Positions 33,804 to 45,800 of a stretch of DNA of 64,000 nucleotides are shown here, one piece after another. Within the stretch, counting starts at the first letter, position 1; every line of letters begins with the position of its first letter. Location: NCBI RefSeq assembly GCF_904849725.1, contig NC_058518.1:330048581-330112580 (forward strand), given 5' to 3'. The notes under the pieces were generated by a model that saw only the letters and a program-made list of their open reading frames with translations, did no database searches and was not told the origin of the DNA. This DNA is from Hordeum vulgare subsp. vulgare (taxonomy: Eukaryota; Streptophyta; Magnoliopsida; Poales; Poaceae). The position numbers and the translations under genes were made by a program.

Positions 33804-36800
33804 ATGTCGTCGCGGCCGTCCTCGTCGTCCTCGTCGAGGCGGAGCAGCTCGCCGTTCTCCGCGGGGAGCCGCCGCCCGCCGACATCCTCCTCCTCCTCCA
33901 GCTCCTACATGGCCGGGCGGCTCATCCCGCGCTCGTCATCCTCCGTCTCCTCGTACGGCGGCGGCGGGGGCGGGGGCTCGAGGTCCACCACCCCCGGACG
34001 CCGCTCCGCCCCCGCCCCGCCGCCGGCTCCTGCTCCGGTGCCGTTCCCTAGCGCGGACGAGCTCGTCATTGAGGACACCTCCCGATCAGGCGACAGCATC
34101 TCCGTCACCATCCGCTTCCGGCCACTCAGGTGGGGATCTGGGAAGGGGGCTGCGGGGATCTGCTTGCGGCCGCTGTTGCCGTGTGTTTCTGCCGCGGCGC
34201 GGTTGCCAGTATTCCGACTGATTTGAGCTGGATTCGATGTGGTTGCAGCGAACGGGAGATCCAGCGCGGCGACGAGATCACGTGGTATCCCGATGGGGAT
34301 CGTCTTGTGCGGTGTGACTACGTCCAGCCATCGGCTTATGGTTATGGTAAGCAGCTGAGCTTTGTTGCTTCGTCGGTATATTTGGGGATTTGGCAATGTA
34401 GGTTGTGGGATTGGTGATTTGGTAAGTTAGGTACCTGAATAGTACATTTCAGCTTTCTGTGATTTGGGAGCTTGGATTATTCATGCAAATTTTGAGGATG
34501 ACATTGGTTCGGTTCGGCTATTGGATGCAATTCTTTTTCCTGGGTACATTGGTGAAATATGCATGCTTACACAGTCACATACACGCTTTAACTGATATAT
34601 GATGTTTATACATAGTCACAAATTCCCTTGTAAAAATACGTCTAGGTACATCCTTTCCGCAACAAGTAATTTGGGACGAGGGAGTACATGCTTTACACCA
34701 TAAGTGAGGTACTACTGAAATTAGTATGGAGTCGCTAGTATTGTGGGCTGACGAATTCATAAGAGCCAAGACAAGGGAGGAAGAACTGAAAATTTTAGTC
34801 CTGGTTCACATTTTCTTAAGAGGCAGCTGGTATTGTTTAGTCGACAACTAGTGTTGACTTCAGTATGCCTTGAAGACTGTTTTCATGGAGACTGCAGAAG
34901 ACCGTGAGCTCTCAATTGCCCTTACTAAGTATGCTGTGAATTTCAGTTGACTTGACGGCGAGATTTACGGTTTACATAGGCAATGCTAGTACAGGTCCCA
35001 TGGCCCAATTTGTTCTCCATGACCAGTGGATGCTTGAAAGCTTGTTCAAGCTATAGATACAGAATATTTGTGAAGGGAAACATTGGTGTTGGCTGGTAAT
35101 TTAGGAACGGGCACATGCCAGCCAGATTGCTGGAGTAGTTAAGAACATATATATCATCAGTTTGTGGCTTTTCGGGCGTGGATTTGTTGCTTCTACATTA
35201 TATACACCTGAGAGAGAAGTTCCAATTCTCAGTGTATGCTTTCACTACTTGTGTACTCCCTCCGTCCCAAAATTCTTGTCTAAGAACTATCTATATATGA
35301 ATGTATCTAGTCACATCTTAGTATTTAGATACATCCATTTTTAGACAAACCTAAGACAAGAATTTTGGGACGGAGGGAGTATTAGATACAACGTATATGC
35401 ATATGGACATTTTGACTTATCTTGCTTGGGTATGTGCTTATTCGTTAAGTACAATGAGTAGTATGGAGTGCATTATGATATTATCTGATCTATGTTGTTA
35501 AAAGGCACAGTGATAAGACAATCTTATGCCCACCCATTTACACATAGCCTATGTAGCCTATGATTTAGAAGGGCGTTTTGAAATCTAGACTGATGATGGG
35601 TGTACTTCACATTCACACATAGCCTACGAAGCCTATGGTATGGATACAGTTTATGAGATCGTTCTTTTGCTCACAAGAGTGTCCAATGTGGGCATTAAAC
35701 CATAATAAAGCTTATCCAGAAGCAAGGATGCTGTTTCCTCTGAGATGTTGGGAAGTGCTGAGCTGGGTACTGCAGATCCCTGAAGTTTCATTGAAGTTTG
35801 TGGCATGATTCGTGGCTTCATATAAAGATATACAGATGGATTTGATCACCTTTGATATGCGGGGTATTGGACATGTGGAGGGGGGGGGGTCCTATGTTCA
35901 TACTTACACAGGGTTTTGTTCATTTTAGTTTTTGCCTCCTGAGATGTACATATATTCGAAATTCAATCTGAAGGTATTTATTTGCAAATTCAAGAACTGT
36001 GGTTCACTGTTGAGATGCATTAGAATGTAGACACCAACAAGGCTCTATATAGTTCTCTGGCATGTCTGATATTCTCCATGGACGTTAATCGTAGGACATG
36101 GATGATGCTGATGCCCTGTGGTGTGATCTTTATCAATATAAATTGGACAGATGTGCTGAAAAAGACCCAGAAAATTGTTTCATAGCAAACTTAATGGCAT
36201 TTACTACTCCCTCTGCGCCCCTATTCTAAGATGTTATTACAACCAATGTACTCATATATTGGTTGTAATAACATCGTATATTATGGGATGGAGGGAGTAG
36301 TTTCTAAACAGTTATCCTGATTCTTTCCCTTATTGTGATAAAATGCTACTGGTCACAGTAAATCAATATAACTGAATTTAAAACTGGTGAAACAATTTAA
36401 GATAAATCAACATATTATGTCACCTTGATTTTGACATGATAATTAATCTCTTTTCTCCATTTTGTTTCTTTGTTTAGATAGAGTTTTTGGGCCTTCAACA
36501 GCTACAGAGGCTGTCTATGATGTTGCTGCTCGGCCTGTTGTGAAAGGTGCTATGGAGGGCATAAATGGTATGCCACTTTCATTTATTTAGGTTACTTATA
36601 CACATTTTATGTTGATTTTCGATATAATTATAATGTCATATGTAATTCAACAGCTACAGAGACTTCTTTCTGTCCACCTTCACTCTATGCCCATATGTAA
36701 TGTTACTGTCGTGATTGCACAGAGCATTCTGAGATATCCAATCTCTACCTTCTCATCAAGCCTCCTTTGATACCTAATTTGCTCTTATTGTCCATATCGT

Positions 36801-39800
36801 TTTCTTCAGCGCTTCGATATTTTATGAGGGCTATTGCTGTAATGGCACGGATTCTTACATAATTCATATTTTACCTTGTATGGTGAATTGTTAGCTTATC
36901 ATAGTCATTGATCTCTGAACACATCTTTGTACTAACTTGTAGGGACAGTTTTTGCCTATGGTGTCACAAGCAGTGGGAAAACCCACACAATGCATGTAAG
37001 TTCTTATTTTCTACAGATATAAGATCGAAACACAGGTAGAATAGCAGCAAGATATTATTCTGTAAAGGGTCTTCCCTTTAGCATATTCCTTTCAGTTCAA
37101 TTCTGTTGTTCCAATCGAATTTATGCACCTGCTACTGCACGTGGTAACAATTATGATTGTGCCATATCCATTTTTCGCAAATAATATTGTTGGATACAAG
37201 TCCATTTGTGATTTGTGAAGACAAGACTAATATTTATACTGCCTATTCATTTGTTCCCCAATCTTTCGCAGGGCGACCAGAATTGTCCTGGAATAATTCC
37301 ATTAGCCATCAAGGATGTTTTCAGCTTAATACAAGAGGTATGACAGCAAGTGCTTGAGTTACATAGCAATATAGCATTTAAACTCCACACTGTAAATATG
37401 TTTAACCGCCATAATGGATTTATTTTATGTTATTTAATGAAGGAACACTTTACTTTGGTGACTAGTTAATCACCTCGTAAATCTGCGCCTATGTCTTCCT
37501 AGTCATTACTAGACACAAAGCATCGTTAGATAAACACGAAGTGTAATTTCAAACACTGTATCACCAAAGCATGCCATGTTTATGCATGTCATGCAAACAT
37601 GATCTTTTATATTCAAACTCATCTGACCACAATAATCTGAATTTCCAAACAATGGATCTTCAAGACTTGAGAGTTAAGGCTGAGTCCGTATAATTGTGTG
37701 GTAGCTCTTTCTTGAAGATAAACTGCCTGGAAAGTGGACTTATGAGTTTGGAGAGTTCTTTTGTTGGTTTTTACGCAAGGATTTCCTCATTCACTTAGCA
37801 AACAAATAAAATAATCTTATTTGTTTGATTAACTGAAGAGCAATGAGGGGCTGAGAGGGAAGTCTGGCAACTCCAATTGTGGCCATAATGACATACTCAA
37901 ACCTATATACTCCCTCCGTTCCAAAATATAAGACCTTTTAGGGATTTCACTAAGAGACTATATACGGAGCAAAATAAGTGAATCTATACTCTAAAATATG
38001 TCTATATACATCCGTATGTAGTTTATAGTACAATCTCTAAAAGGTCTTATATTTAGGAACGGAGGGAGTACAAAACTTGCATGCTCTCTTTAGTTGTAAA
38101 TCGTGTTCTTTATCAACTGTACTGTTTACTCTTTGCTGCTCATGTGTATTAAATATTTTGTCATTTTTTTCTGGTTATACTGAACTTTAACCCTTGATTT
38201 GCATATCTTGACCAACAGACTCCTGGAAGGGAATTTTTGCTACGTGTATCATACCTGGAAATCTATAATGAGGTATGGTACCTCCATTTCATAAATTTCT
38301 CCAAAGGCACTGCATTTATCACTTTCTTGAATATTCCAACATCGGTACTGAAGTAACACTTAATACTTGTATGTTGACTAGAATAATGTCTTTTCTCTTT
38401 GTAATTAATAAATATAAATATCGACTTGTCTGACCATTTGCAAAATATTCCATGATTGATTTTCCTAGAGTCTGCTCCTATTAATTATCCTCATATTTCT
38501 CTTTTTCGTTTTGCTGCATGCTCTCAGCACTTATTTTTGTTGGTTGGACTTCACGTTCCTGATGGTAGATGTGCTGATGTGTCTACCTCCTTATATATGG
38601 ATGGCCTTTGTTTGAACCAAGTCAAAAGATCTACAGATATTAATAATAATCCACTAAAGATACCAACTGTCCTGTTGTTCTGCTGGTTGGTTCCTGCAGG
38701 TGGAAGGCATCCCAGCCAAGCTTGAATCCTGCACTAAGCGTGTGAATACTATGTGCTGCACGAGGTCCAAAGCACTGGACGTGAAAAAGCCTTGTGCTTA
38801 GAGAAAGATTGCAACTAATCATAAGATAGTAACTAACAGTTTTAGTCTCTTATTTAGGGAAATATCTAATCGCAACTCTTTAACTATTCTTGGTGTGGGT
38901 GCAGCTTGCATGAGCCACACCCATGTCAGCTGGTGATTGTCATATCCCTCCAATCTTGTGCTATACAAATATTGTCTGAGTGATACTATGATTTCCTGTC
39001 CCCCGCGTGGCCTCTAGGGGCGGCTCAGGCGGAACCCTAGATCGAGCCGCCGCCGGCCCCTCTCCCATCTCAGACTCCTCCTCGCCTGCGTCAGGATCTC
39101 GTGGTGGAGGGAGGCTCGCCCTCCTGCGACGCGACGCGACGGCCTAAGCGGCGGTGCTTCCAGGGCTGCGTTTTCGACGGCTGCTGCCGAGGTGATGTTG
39201 GCGGCGATACCATGGGCTGCGGCCCGGTGCTCTCGCCGTCGCGTCGGGGCGAGGTGGCGCCCCCCTTCCAGCCATCCGGAGGCTCCTCTGTGCGTGTGCT
39301 CTGCTTCTGATGGTCCAGCGTCGCCGGTGGCTGCTGCCGTGGTGACGAAGTCGATGGGCTTCCCGGGTTGCGGCTCGTCCTCTCGCCGGCGTGTCGAGGT
39401 GGGATGGCGGTCCCCTCTTCCTGCCTTGGAGGCCTTTCCGCGTGCGGACCTTTCTGGTGGCCTGTGTGTTCTTGCTGTGGCACGGGGTTGCCGGATCTGT
39501 CTCCGGATCCGGCTCGTCGGTGTTTGCCGGTGGCGAGGTGGTTGCTCTTGCGTGGGATGGCGCCGTCTCCAGGCTTGAGGTGCGCGGTTCAGCGGGCGTG
39601 CGGGCCGGTGGCTCTTCTTAGTCGCCGGCTGCATGGGTTGGAGGGGATTGGGATTCTCCGTACGAGAATCGGCACGACTTTGTCGGTGCCGACGGCGCGT
39701 CGCCCGTGCATGCCGTTCTCCTCCCTGGAGGGTCGTCGTGGAGCTCTCCCCCCTCCTCCATCCCGAGTCATGTCCTTCGGGCGAAAGCTCAAGACTCTGT

Positions 39801-42800
39801 GTGAGTCGGGCGACGACGTCGCCTCATCGTCGCTTCCCCCTTGGGGGCGTCGCTTTGAAGTTCATAGTCTCCTTCGCGCTTCCCCAGGGGCTGGACGTGC
39901 ACGGCATTGCGGTCGACAGGTGTTCGACCGGCGGTGCGAGGTTGGTGTGGTGTTGCGACGCGCATGGCAACGACTATGGTGACGACCAGAGCCGAGTCGT
40001 GGCTTGTCCTTCTGTTGCCGACGGTCTGGTGCGTCAATGGATGCGCCTATGCTGATTGCTGGCCGTGACAGAGAAGTCGAAGCTGTGGGCGGCAGGGCCA
40101 TTGTAGCAACGATGACTCCATGAGGGCGGTTTTTAGCGGGCGGTGCTCTCCGGATATTGCGCTGGACTAGGTCGGTGCGAGGCTTGCAACTTTCTTTGTG
40201 AAGCTCGTTGCCAAAATCGGAGCTGTCTTGTCCTCGATGCTACGGTCGACTGTTTGGCGTTTGTGGGCAGGTCGTCCGCGTGGCGCGTGCCCCCATGTGG
40301 GGTTTTTAATCTCGGTTTTCCTCTAATTAACCGGGCAACTCTCGTCTTCTTAATCAATGAAAATGGCAAATCTTTTGCCTCGTTTAAAAAAAAAGACACT
40401 ATGATTTCCGAATATTGACTATTGAGCTTCTTGCCTTTCATGAAGATCAAGTTAAAAGTTACAAGTCACACTCCATCACAGATTATCTGTGTCCAGAATG
40501 CACTTTCATCTAGTACTATCTGGATGGCTTAAATCTGTATTTTTATTGCAGGTGATAAATGATCTGCTTGATCCTACTGGACAAAATCTGCGTGTGAGGG
40601 AGGATGCACAGGTTTAATTCTCTAAAATTGTTACACTATGTTTATTGTCCTACAATTATTACACTATGCTTATTGTCCTGCTTCTGTATCTGTGCTGTAA
40701 TTCTGTATTAATTGTTTTGCATCTCCTCCTAAACCTAATTTTGAGTACTTTTTTGGTAATTATTTTCTTAGATTTCTGCTTTTTTGTCACTAGTATGAAT
40801 CTGCTTTTCATTTTTTAAAGTTCTGGCCGTCATCCCATCCAGTTAACAAACTGTGAAGATATAGTAATATTGTTAGTTTAGCTTTCATGGGTTTGATATG
40901 GATATTACTCGTACTTGCTACACATTATCTTTCTGCCCCTCCTTTTACCTTGTTTCTTCTTTAAAGTTCTGGCCATCATTCCATCCAGTTAACAAACTGT
41001 GAAGATATTGTAATATTGTTAGTTTAGCTTTCATGGGTTTGATATGGATATTGCTCGTACTTGCTACACATTATCTTTCTTTAAACCTTGTTGTTTCCTC
41101 ATGAAATGATGTCTAGATTAATGGTTCCAGTAGAATGCCATCTATTTGATTTACAAGTTATCAAAATGATAAGCAGTTTTTGTGGCCTTCTTTTGGTAAT
41201 GAAATTGTTACATGTCAAGTGAGCACGTAAACTATGTCTGGAGTGCCATTTGGGTCTGAGAGTGATTGACATGTAGTTCTTGTTTGTGTAGTCAGCGACT
41301 CAGTGTTGTTTTTTTCTTGTTCATCTACGATGCAAGCTGTATATATGCGATAACGCTGATGTAGCTTCATGCCTTTATCTACTGCAGTGATGTCTCTAGT
41401 TTTAAGCTTCCGCTGATCTTCTTCCTTTTGCTACAGGGAACTTATGTAGAAGGAATAAAAGAAGAAGTTGTACTTTCTCCAGGACATGCTCTCTCTTTCA
41501 TAGCTGCTGGCGAAGGTGATTATACTATATTGCTTTCCCCACTACTAGAGTGTTACTCGCAAGATGGTAGAGATCACCGATTGGTATGGATATGCACCAG
41601 GAAGATGTTGTTTCTGTGAGACATGTGCTGTTAGCCATGCAGTATCTCTATAATCCATTAGTCTGCTTGTGAACTGTATGATTTTCTTCTCTTGTAGAAC
41701 CAATAACTAGCCACTGATTTTCTATGATTGCTTTTGTTTAACGGATCTGCAGTTTCTCTGTGAGAAATTGTTGTCTCTCAATCAGTTATGCTGCATATTA
41801 TCAAGACTACTGTTGTCCAATAATAATAATTGTACAGCTTTAAATTTAGACCTAAAGTTGCACGTAGTTTCCAAAATATGCAACTAATCGACTGACCGTC
41901 AGATAAAGAGTCAACGTCTAAGATTGCCGACTTAAAAACAACAATTTCTCAGTCTACTGAGAAATAAACTCTTCCATTACTACCTCCTTTACAAACTAGT
42001 AGATATTTTTCACTTCTAGCCATTAGCACACGTATTCAGGAATGATTTATGACCATAGAGTATCTTTTATCAGCTTATCTAGTGACTCCTCTCCCATGAT
42101 CTATTCTCAACGTTGGTCTCTCTTATATTCCTAATCACAATATGATTAATGCATAGATACTTTAGTTTGGGAACCTAAAACATCATCTATTCGGTAAAAA
42201 AAAAGGTTTAAGCATCAGCTAATATTTTTTCTAGACGACATATGATTTTACTCACAGTTGTAATTATTCAGTTTGCTAACTCAATTTTGGTGCTGATTTC
42301 TGAATTACTCTCACTTTTTGTCTTACCCGATTGTTTCACAGTTTTTTCTATTTTGTTGACGTTTTAATCGATGATCTATAATTTTAGTCTTATCAGCTAA
42401 TATTTTTTCTAAACGACATATGATTTTACTCACAGTTGTAATTATTTATTATTCAGTTTGCTAACTCAATTTTGGTGCTGATTTCTGAATTACTCACACT
42501 TTTTGTCTTACCCGAGTGTTCCACAGTTTTTTCTATTTTGTTGATGTTTTAATCAATGATCTATAATTTTAGTCTTATCAGAGTCAAACTAATGCTACTA
42601 CTTAAAATGGCAGAGCATCGGCATGTTGGTTCAAACAACTTCAACTTATTTAGCAGCCGAAGTCATACTATTTTCACTATGGTGAGCTTACAAGTTTTGT
42701 CAGTATTTAAGGCATTTAATCAATTGTGAATATTGCCTTATTGTTCTTGTATGGTGGATGCTCTTGGGTTTCTTGATAATCCTGCATCATGTTTCTGAAT

Positions 42801-45800
42801 TTCACATGTGATATGTTGTATTTTTTTATTTGGGCCCATAATATTTGTGCGCTCTTCTGCAGATGATTGAAAGCAGTGATCGTGGTGACGAGTACGACGG
42901 AGCCATGTACTCACAGCTTGTATGTTGTTTTTACCCATAAGCAAGATTTCATTTTTCAATCACTACGCTTTGACGCTTTCTAGTCTTACTTTTTAGTGCT
43001 TCTTCTCTGTAGAATTTGATTGATCTAGCTGGCTCAGAGAGTTCTAAGACAGAGACTACAGGGTTAAGAAGAAGGGAAGGATCTTACATTAACAAGAGTC
43101 TTTTAACCCTCGGAACAGTAAGCTTTTGCTTCTAATTACTTGTCACAACTTGGGGTTATTGTTTTATGTCTATCGTCGTAAATTTGAACTTGAAACACAT
43201 CTCGTTAGGATCCTCTTTTAGAACTTTAGTTCTACCTACTTCAGGGAGCACACCTGAACTTATATTGGAAATCATCTGGTAATTAGTTGGGGCTGTTGAA
43301 TATGTGGCAATGTCTTTTGTACATCTAATCAACTTTCAGGGCCACTTATGTTTCTGGTATCCTTAATGTAATCATCGATCACTTCTAAACTTCACTTTCT
43401 AATTCAAAGGTCATCGGGAAGCTCAGTGAAGGGAGAGCAACACATATACCCTATCGAGATTCTAAGTTGACTCGTCTGCTGCAGTCATCGCTGAGTGGCC
43501 ATGGTCACGTCTCAGTAAGTATCTAGCCGATCTAGACCTTCCTGCTTTGTAACTCATTACATGTGCTGGTGGAGGCTATCTGTGCAGTGTGAAGCGAAAC
43601 TTGATTATCAATTTGCCAGCTAATGTACCAACTTTATGCAGCTAATTTGCACGATTACCCCAGCATCGAGTAACATGGAGGAAACCCATAATACATTGAA
43701 ATTTGCAAGTCGAGCAAAACGTGTTGAAATTTATGCCTCTCGTAACCGGGTAAATGTTCTCAGCATGCAATTCTCGCTTCCCCTGACACCATTATTTGAA
43801 TAATTGATTAACATTTCATTATTTTCTCTGTCCAGTTAGTTGATGAGAAGTCTTTGATCAAGAAGTATCAGAGAGAAATATCATCTCTAAAGCAAGAGCT
43901 TGATGAGTTTAGGAGAGGAATGCTTGGGGGTGCTAGTCAGGAAGAAATAATGATTTTACGGCAACAGGTCTGCTTCATTTGCTTTTGCCAGATAGAACTA
44001 AGGAGTGAAATGGTTTATATCTATGCAAATGCTTGATTTTTTTTCTGTTCTATATATGAATACTTATAATGATTTCATATTGCTAAGTTGGTAAATGCTT
44101 AAAAAATGACTCTTCTTTTACCTTGTTTAGTTGGAGGAGGGCCAGGTAAAAATGCAATCTCGTCTTGAGGAGGAAGAGGATGCCAAAGCTGCTCTGATGA
44201 GCAGAATACAACGGTTGACTAAGTTAATACTTGTTTCCACGAAGACCAATATTCCTGCTTTGACAGATTCGTCTCGTCTTCAGCGCCAAAATTCTGTTAG
44301 TGAGGAAGATGTAGGTGCTCAATATTGATCTAATTGTGCATTTGCTGCTAAAATTTAAGGTTTTATGATTCTATAAAGTTATAAGTCATGCTTTTTATAC
44401 TTATAAAGTGCACTAAATCTATGTATTTCAGAAGTTAAGCTCTTCGCAAGATGGTACTACAGTAGTCCAAAATGACAGTACATCAAAGGACACCTTATCA
44501 TCTGCTTTGCCTGATCCGTTGGATGAGATCAATGGACTAAGGTCTGCTAGCGGAGATCCTTCTTCAGTAACTGGTTCAGGACAAGATTCAACGCAGGTAT
44601 TTGGATTTGCATTCTACATCTTTTAAGTGACCGGTGCCTTAATCCTAAGGTTTATTGCTATCATCTCGCCCTTCTTGTTTTTTTTTTGTCAGTAGCACCA
44701 GTATGCATGCACAATTTCTTGTGGAAAGTATGTCTTATCACTTGTTCGGCTCAAAACAACATTTCGGAAACTACAATATCAGAATTCCAAAACCTATTTG
44801 GCCAGATTGCTGGTTTTCCCTAAAAACATTGCGTGCAATTAGTGTGGGTAACACTCACAGCTTACTTCCCATTGCGGTCATGCATTGTTTCTTTTCAGTC
44901 ATGGCTGGGATTTTTTTCTTTTTGTGAAAAGTCATGGCTGGGAGTTGTGTTCTCTAGTTGACTGTATGCTCGCCGCCACAAATATTTTTGTCCTGAGCTC
45001 CATTCATTCTTTTCCCAGAATAGAAGGCATCTGCGATACAATACTGCGATATGCTCATATTATATTTCCGTAAAGCAAGACTAGATCGATTAATCTGTAT
45101 TTTTGCTAGATAAAAGTAGAAGATACATGTTTATTTGTATTTTTGAAAATTAAGTATTTAGTGAGCCTATAAGTGAGCAAGGAGGTGATATTACCATATG
45201 AAAATGGAAAACCTAAACTAAGATCGAGAGCTTCTGTTTGCCATGCCCTAAAACCAAATGCAAACACGAAAATCAGATCTGGGTACTGGACAGTGGACTC
45301 TAGAATGGAATAGGTTCTAGAGAGAGGAGGCGGCAGCAGCTAGAGGGATGGAGGAGGTGGCTGTGGCAGGAACAACAGTTTAGTGCGGAGGAAGCGACAT
45401 TGTGTGGTGGAAGCAGCAGCCTTTGGTGGAGGAGGGAAAGGAAGAGGCAGCGACAGCCGATAGGAGTGAGGAGGGGAAGGAAGAGGCAGTGACAGCCGAT
45501 AGAAATGAGGAGCGGAAGGAGGGGGAAATAGAACGGGAGGGCTGCCAGAGGAGCCAAGGACTGAGTGGAGACTTGTCGTGGATCTTTATTTTGCACTCTC
45601 TGATGGAACATATCCAACAGTCTATATTAACAGTTCATCGTGGTTTCTTCCCTAACAAAAAGTTGTTCCTGGCTTCAAGAGCTCTGATGCTAGACATGCA
45701 ATAGACAGTATAATGTTTATTTTATTATGTATTTTTTTAGAATCCATTTGATACCGGATTTAGCTGAATTTATGATTATTGATTATGGCTTAATGTATTT

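Larger units (their letters stand above)
36943..43749 (+). other. KIN7: Kinesin motor core: P-loop, switch I and switch II exons
   Basis: The exon at 36943-36995 encodes the P-loop (GVTSSGKT, residues 178-185) that binds ATP. 42614-42681 encodes switch I (SSRSH, 289-293) and 43013-43117 switch II (DLAGSE, 321-326). The start of the motor (SVTIRFRPL, ~100-108) is in exon 1. 43410-43749 carry the last helices ([24 protein letters not shown]) and lead into the neck. All catalytic motifs are intact, so an active ATPase is expected. The variant P-loop YGVTSSGKT in place of YGQTGSGKT is usual in kinesin-7. Confidence 0.95.

Noticed and set aside
33112..34226. Several 60-190 aa open frames on both strands around the kinesin start
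   Set aside because: High GC content keeps many frames open. Only the frame with MSSRPSS.. continues into motor exons; the others have no motif and no exon partners.
39014..39982. ORFs of 130-206 aa on both strands in the intron 6 insert
   Set aside because: They overlap each other in a GC-rich retroposon, are rich in Arg/Pro/Gly, and show no known domain.
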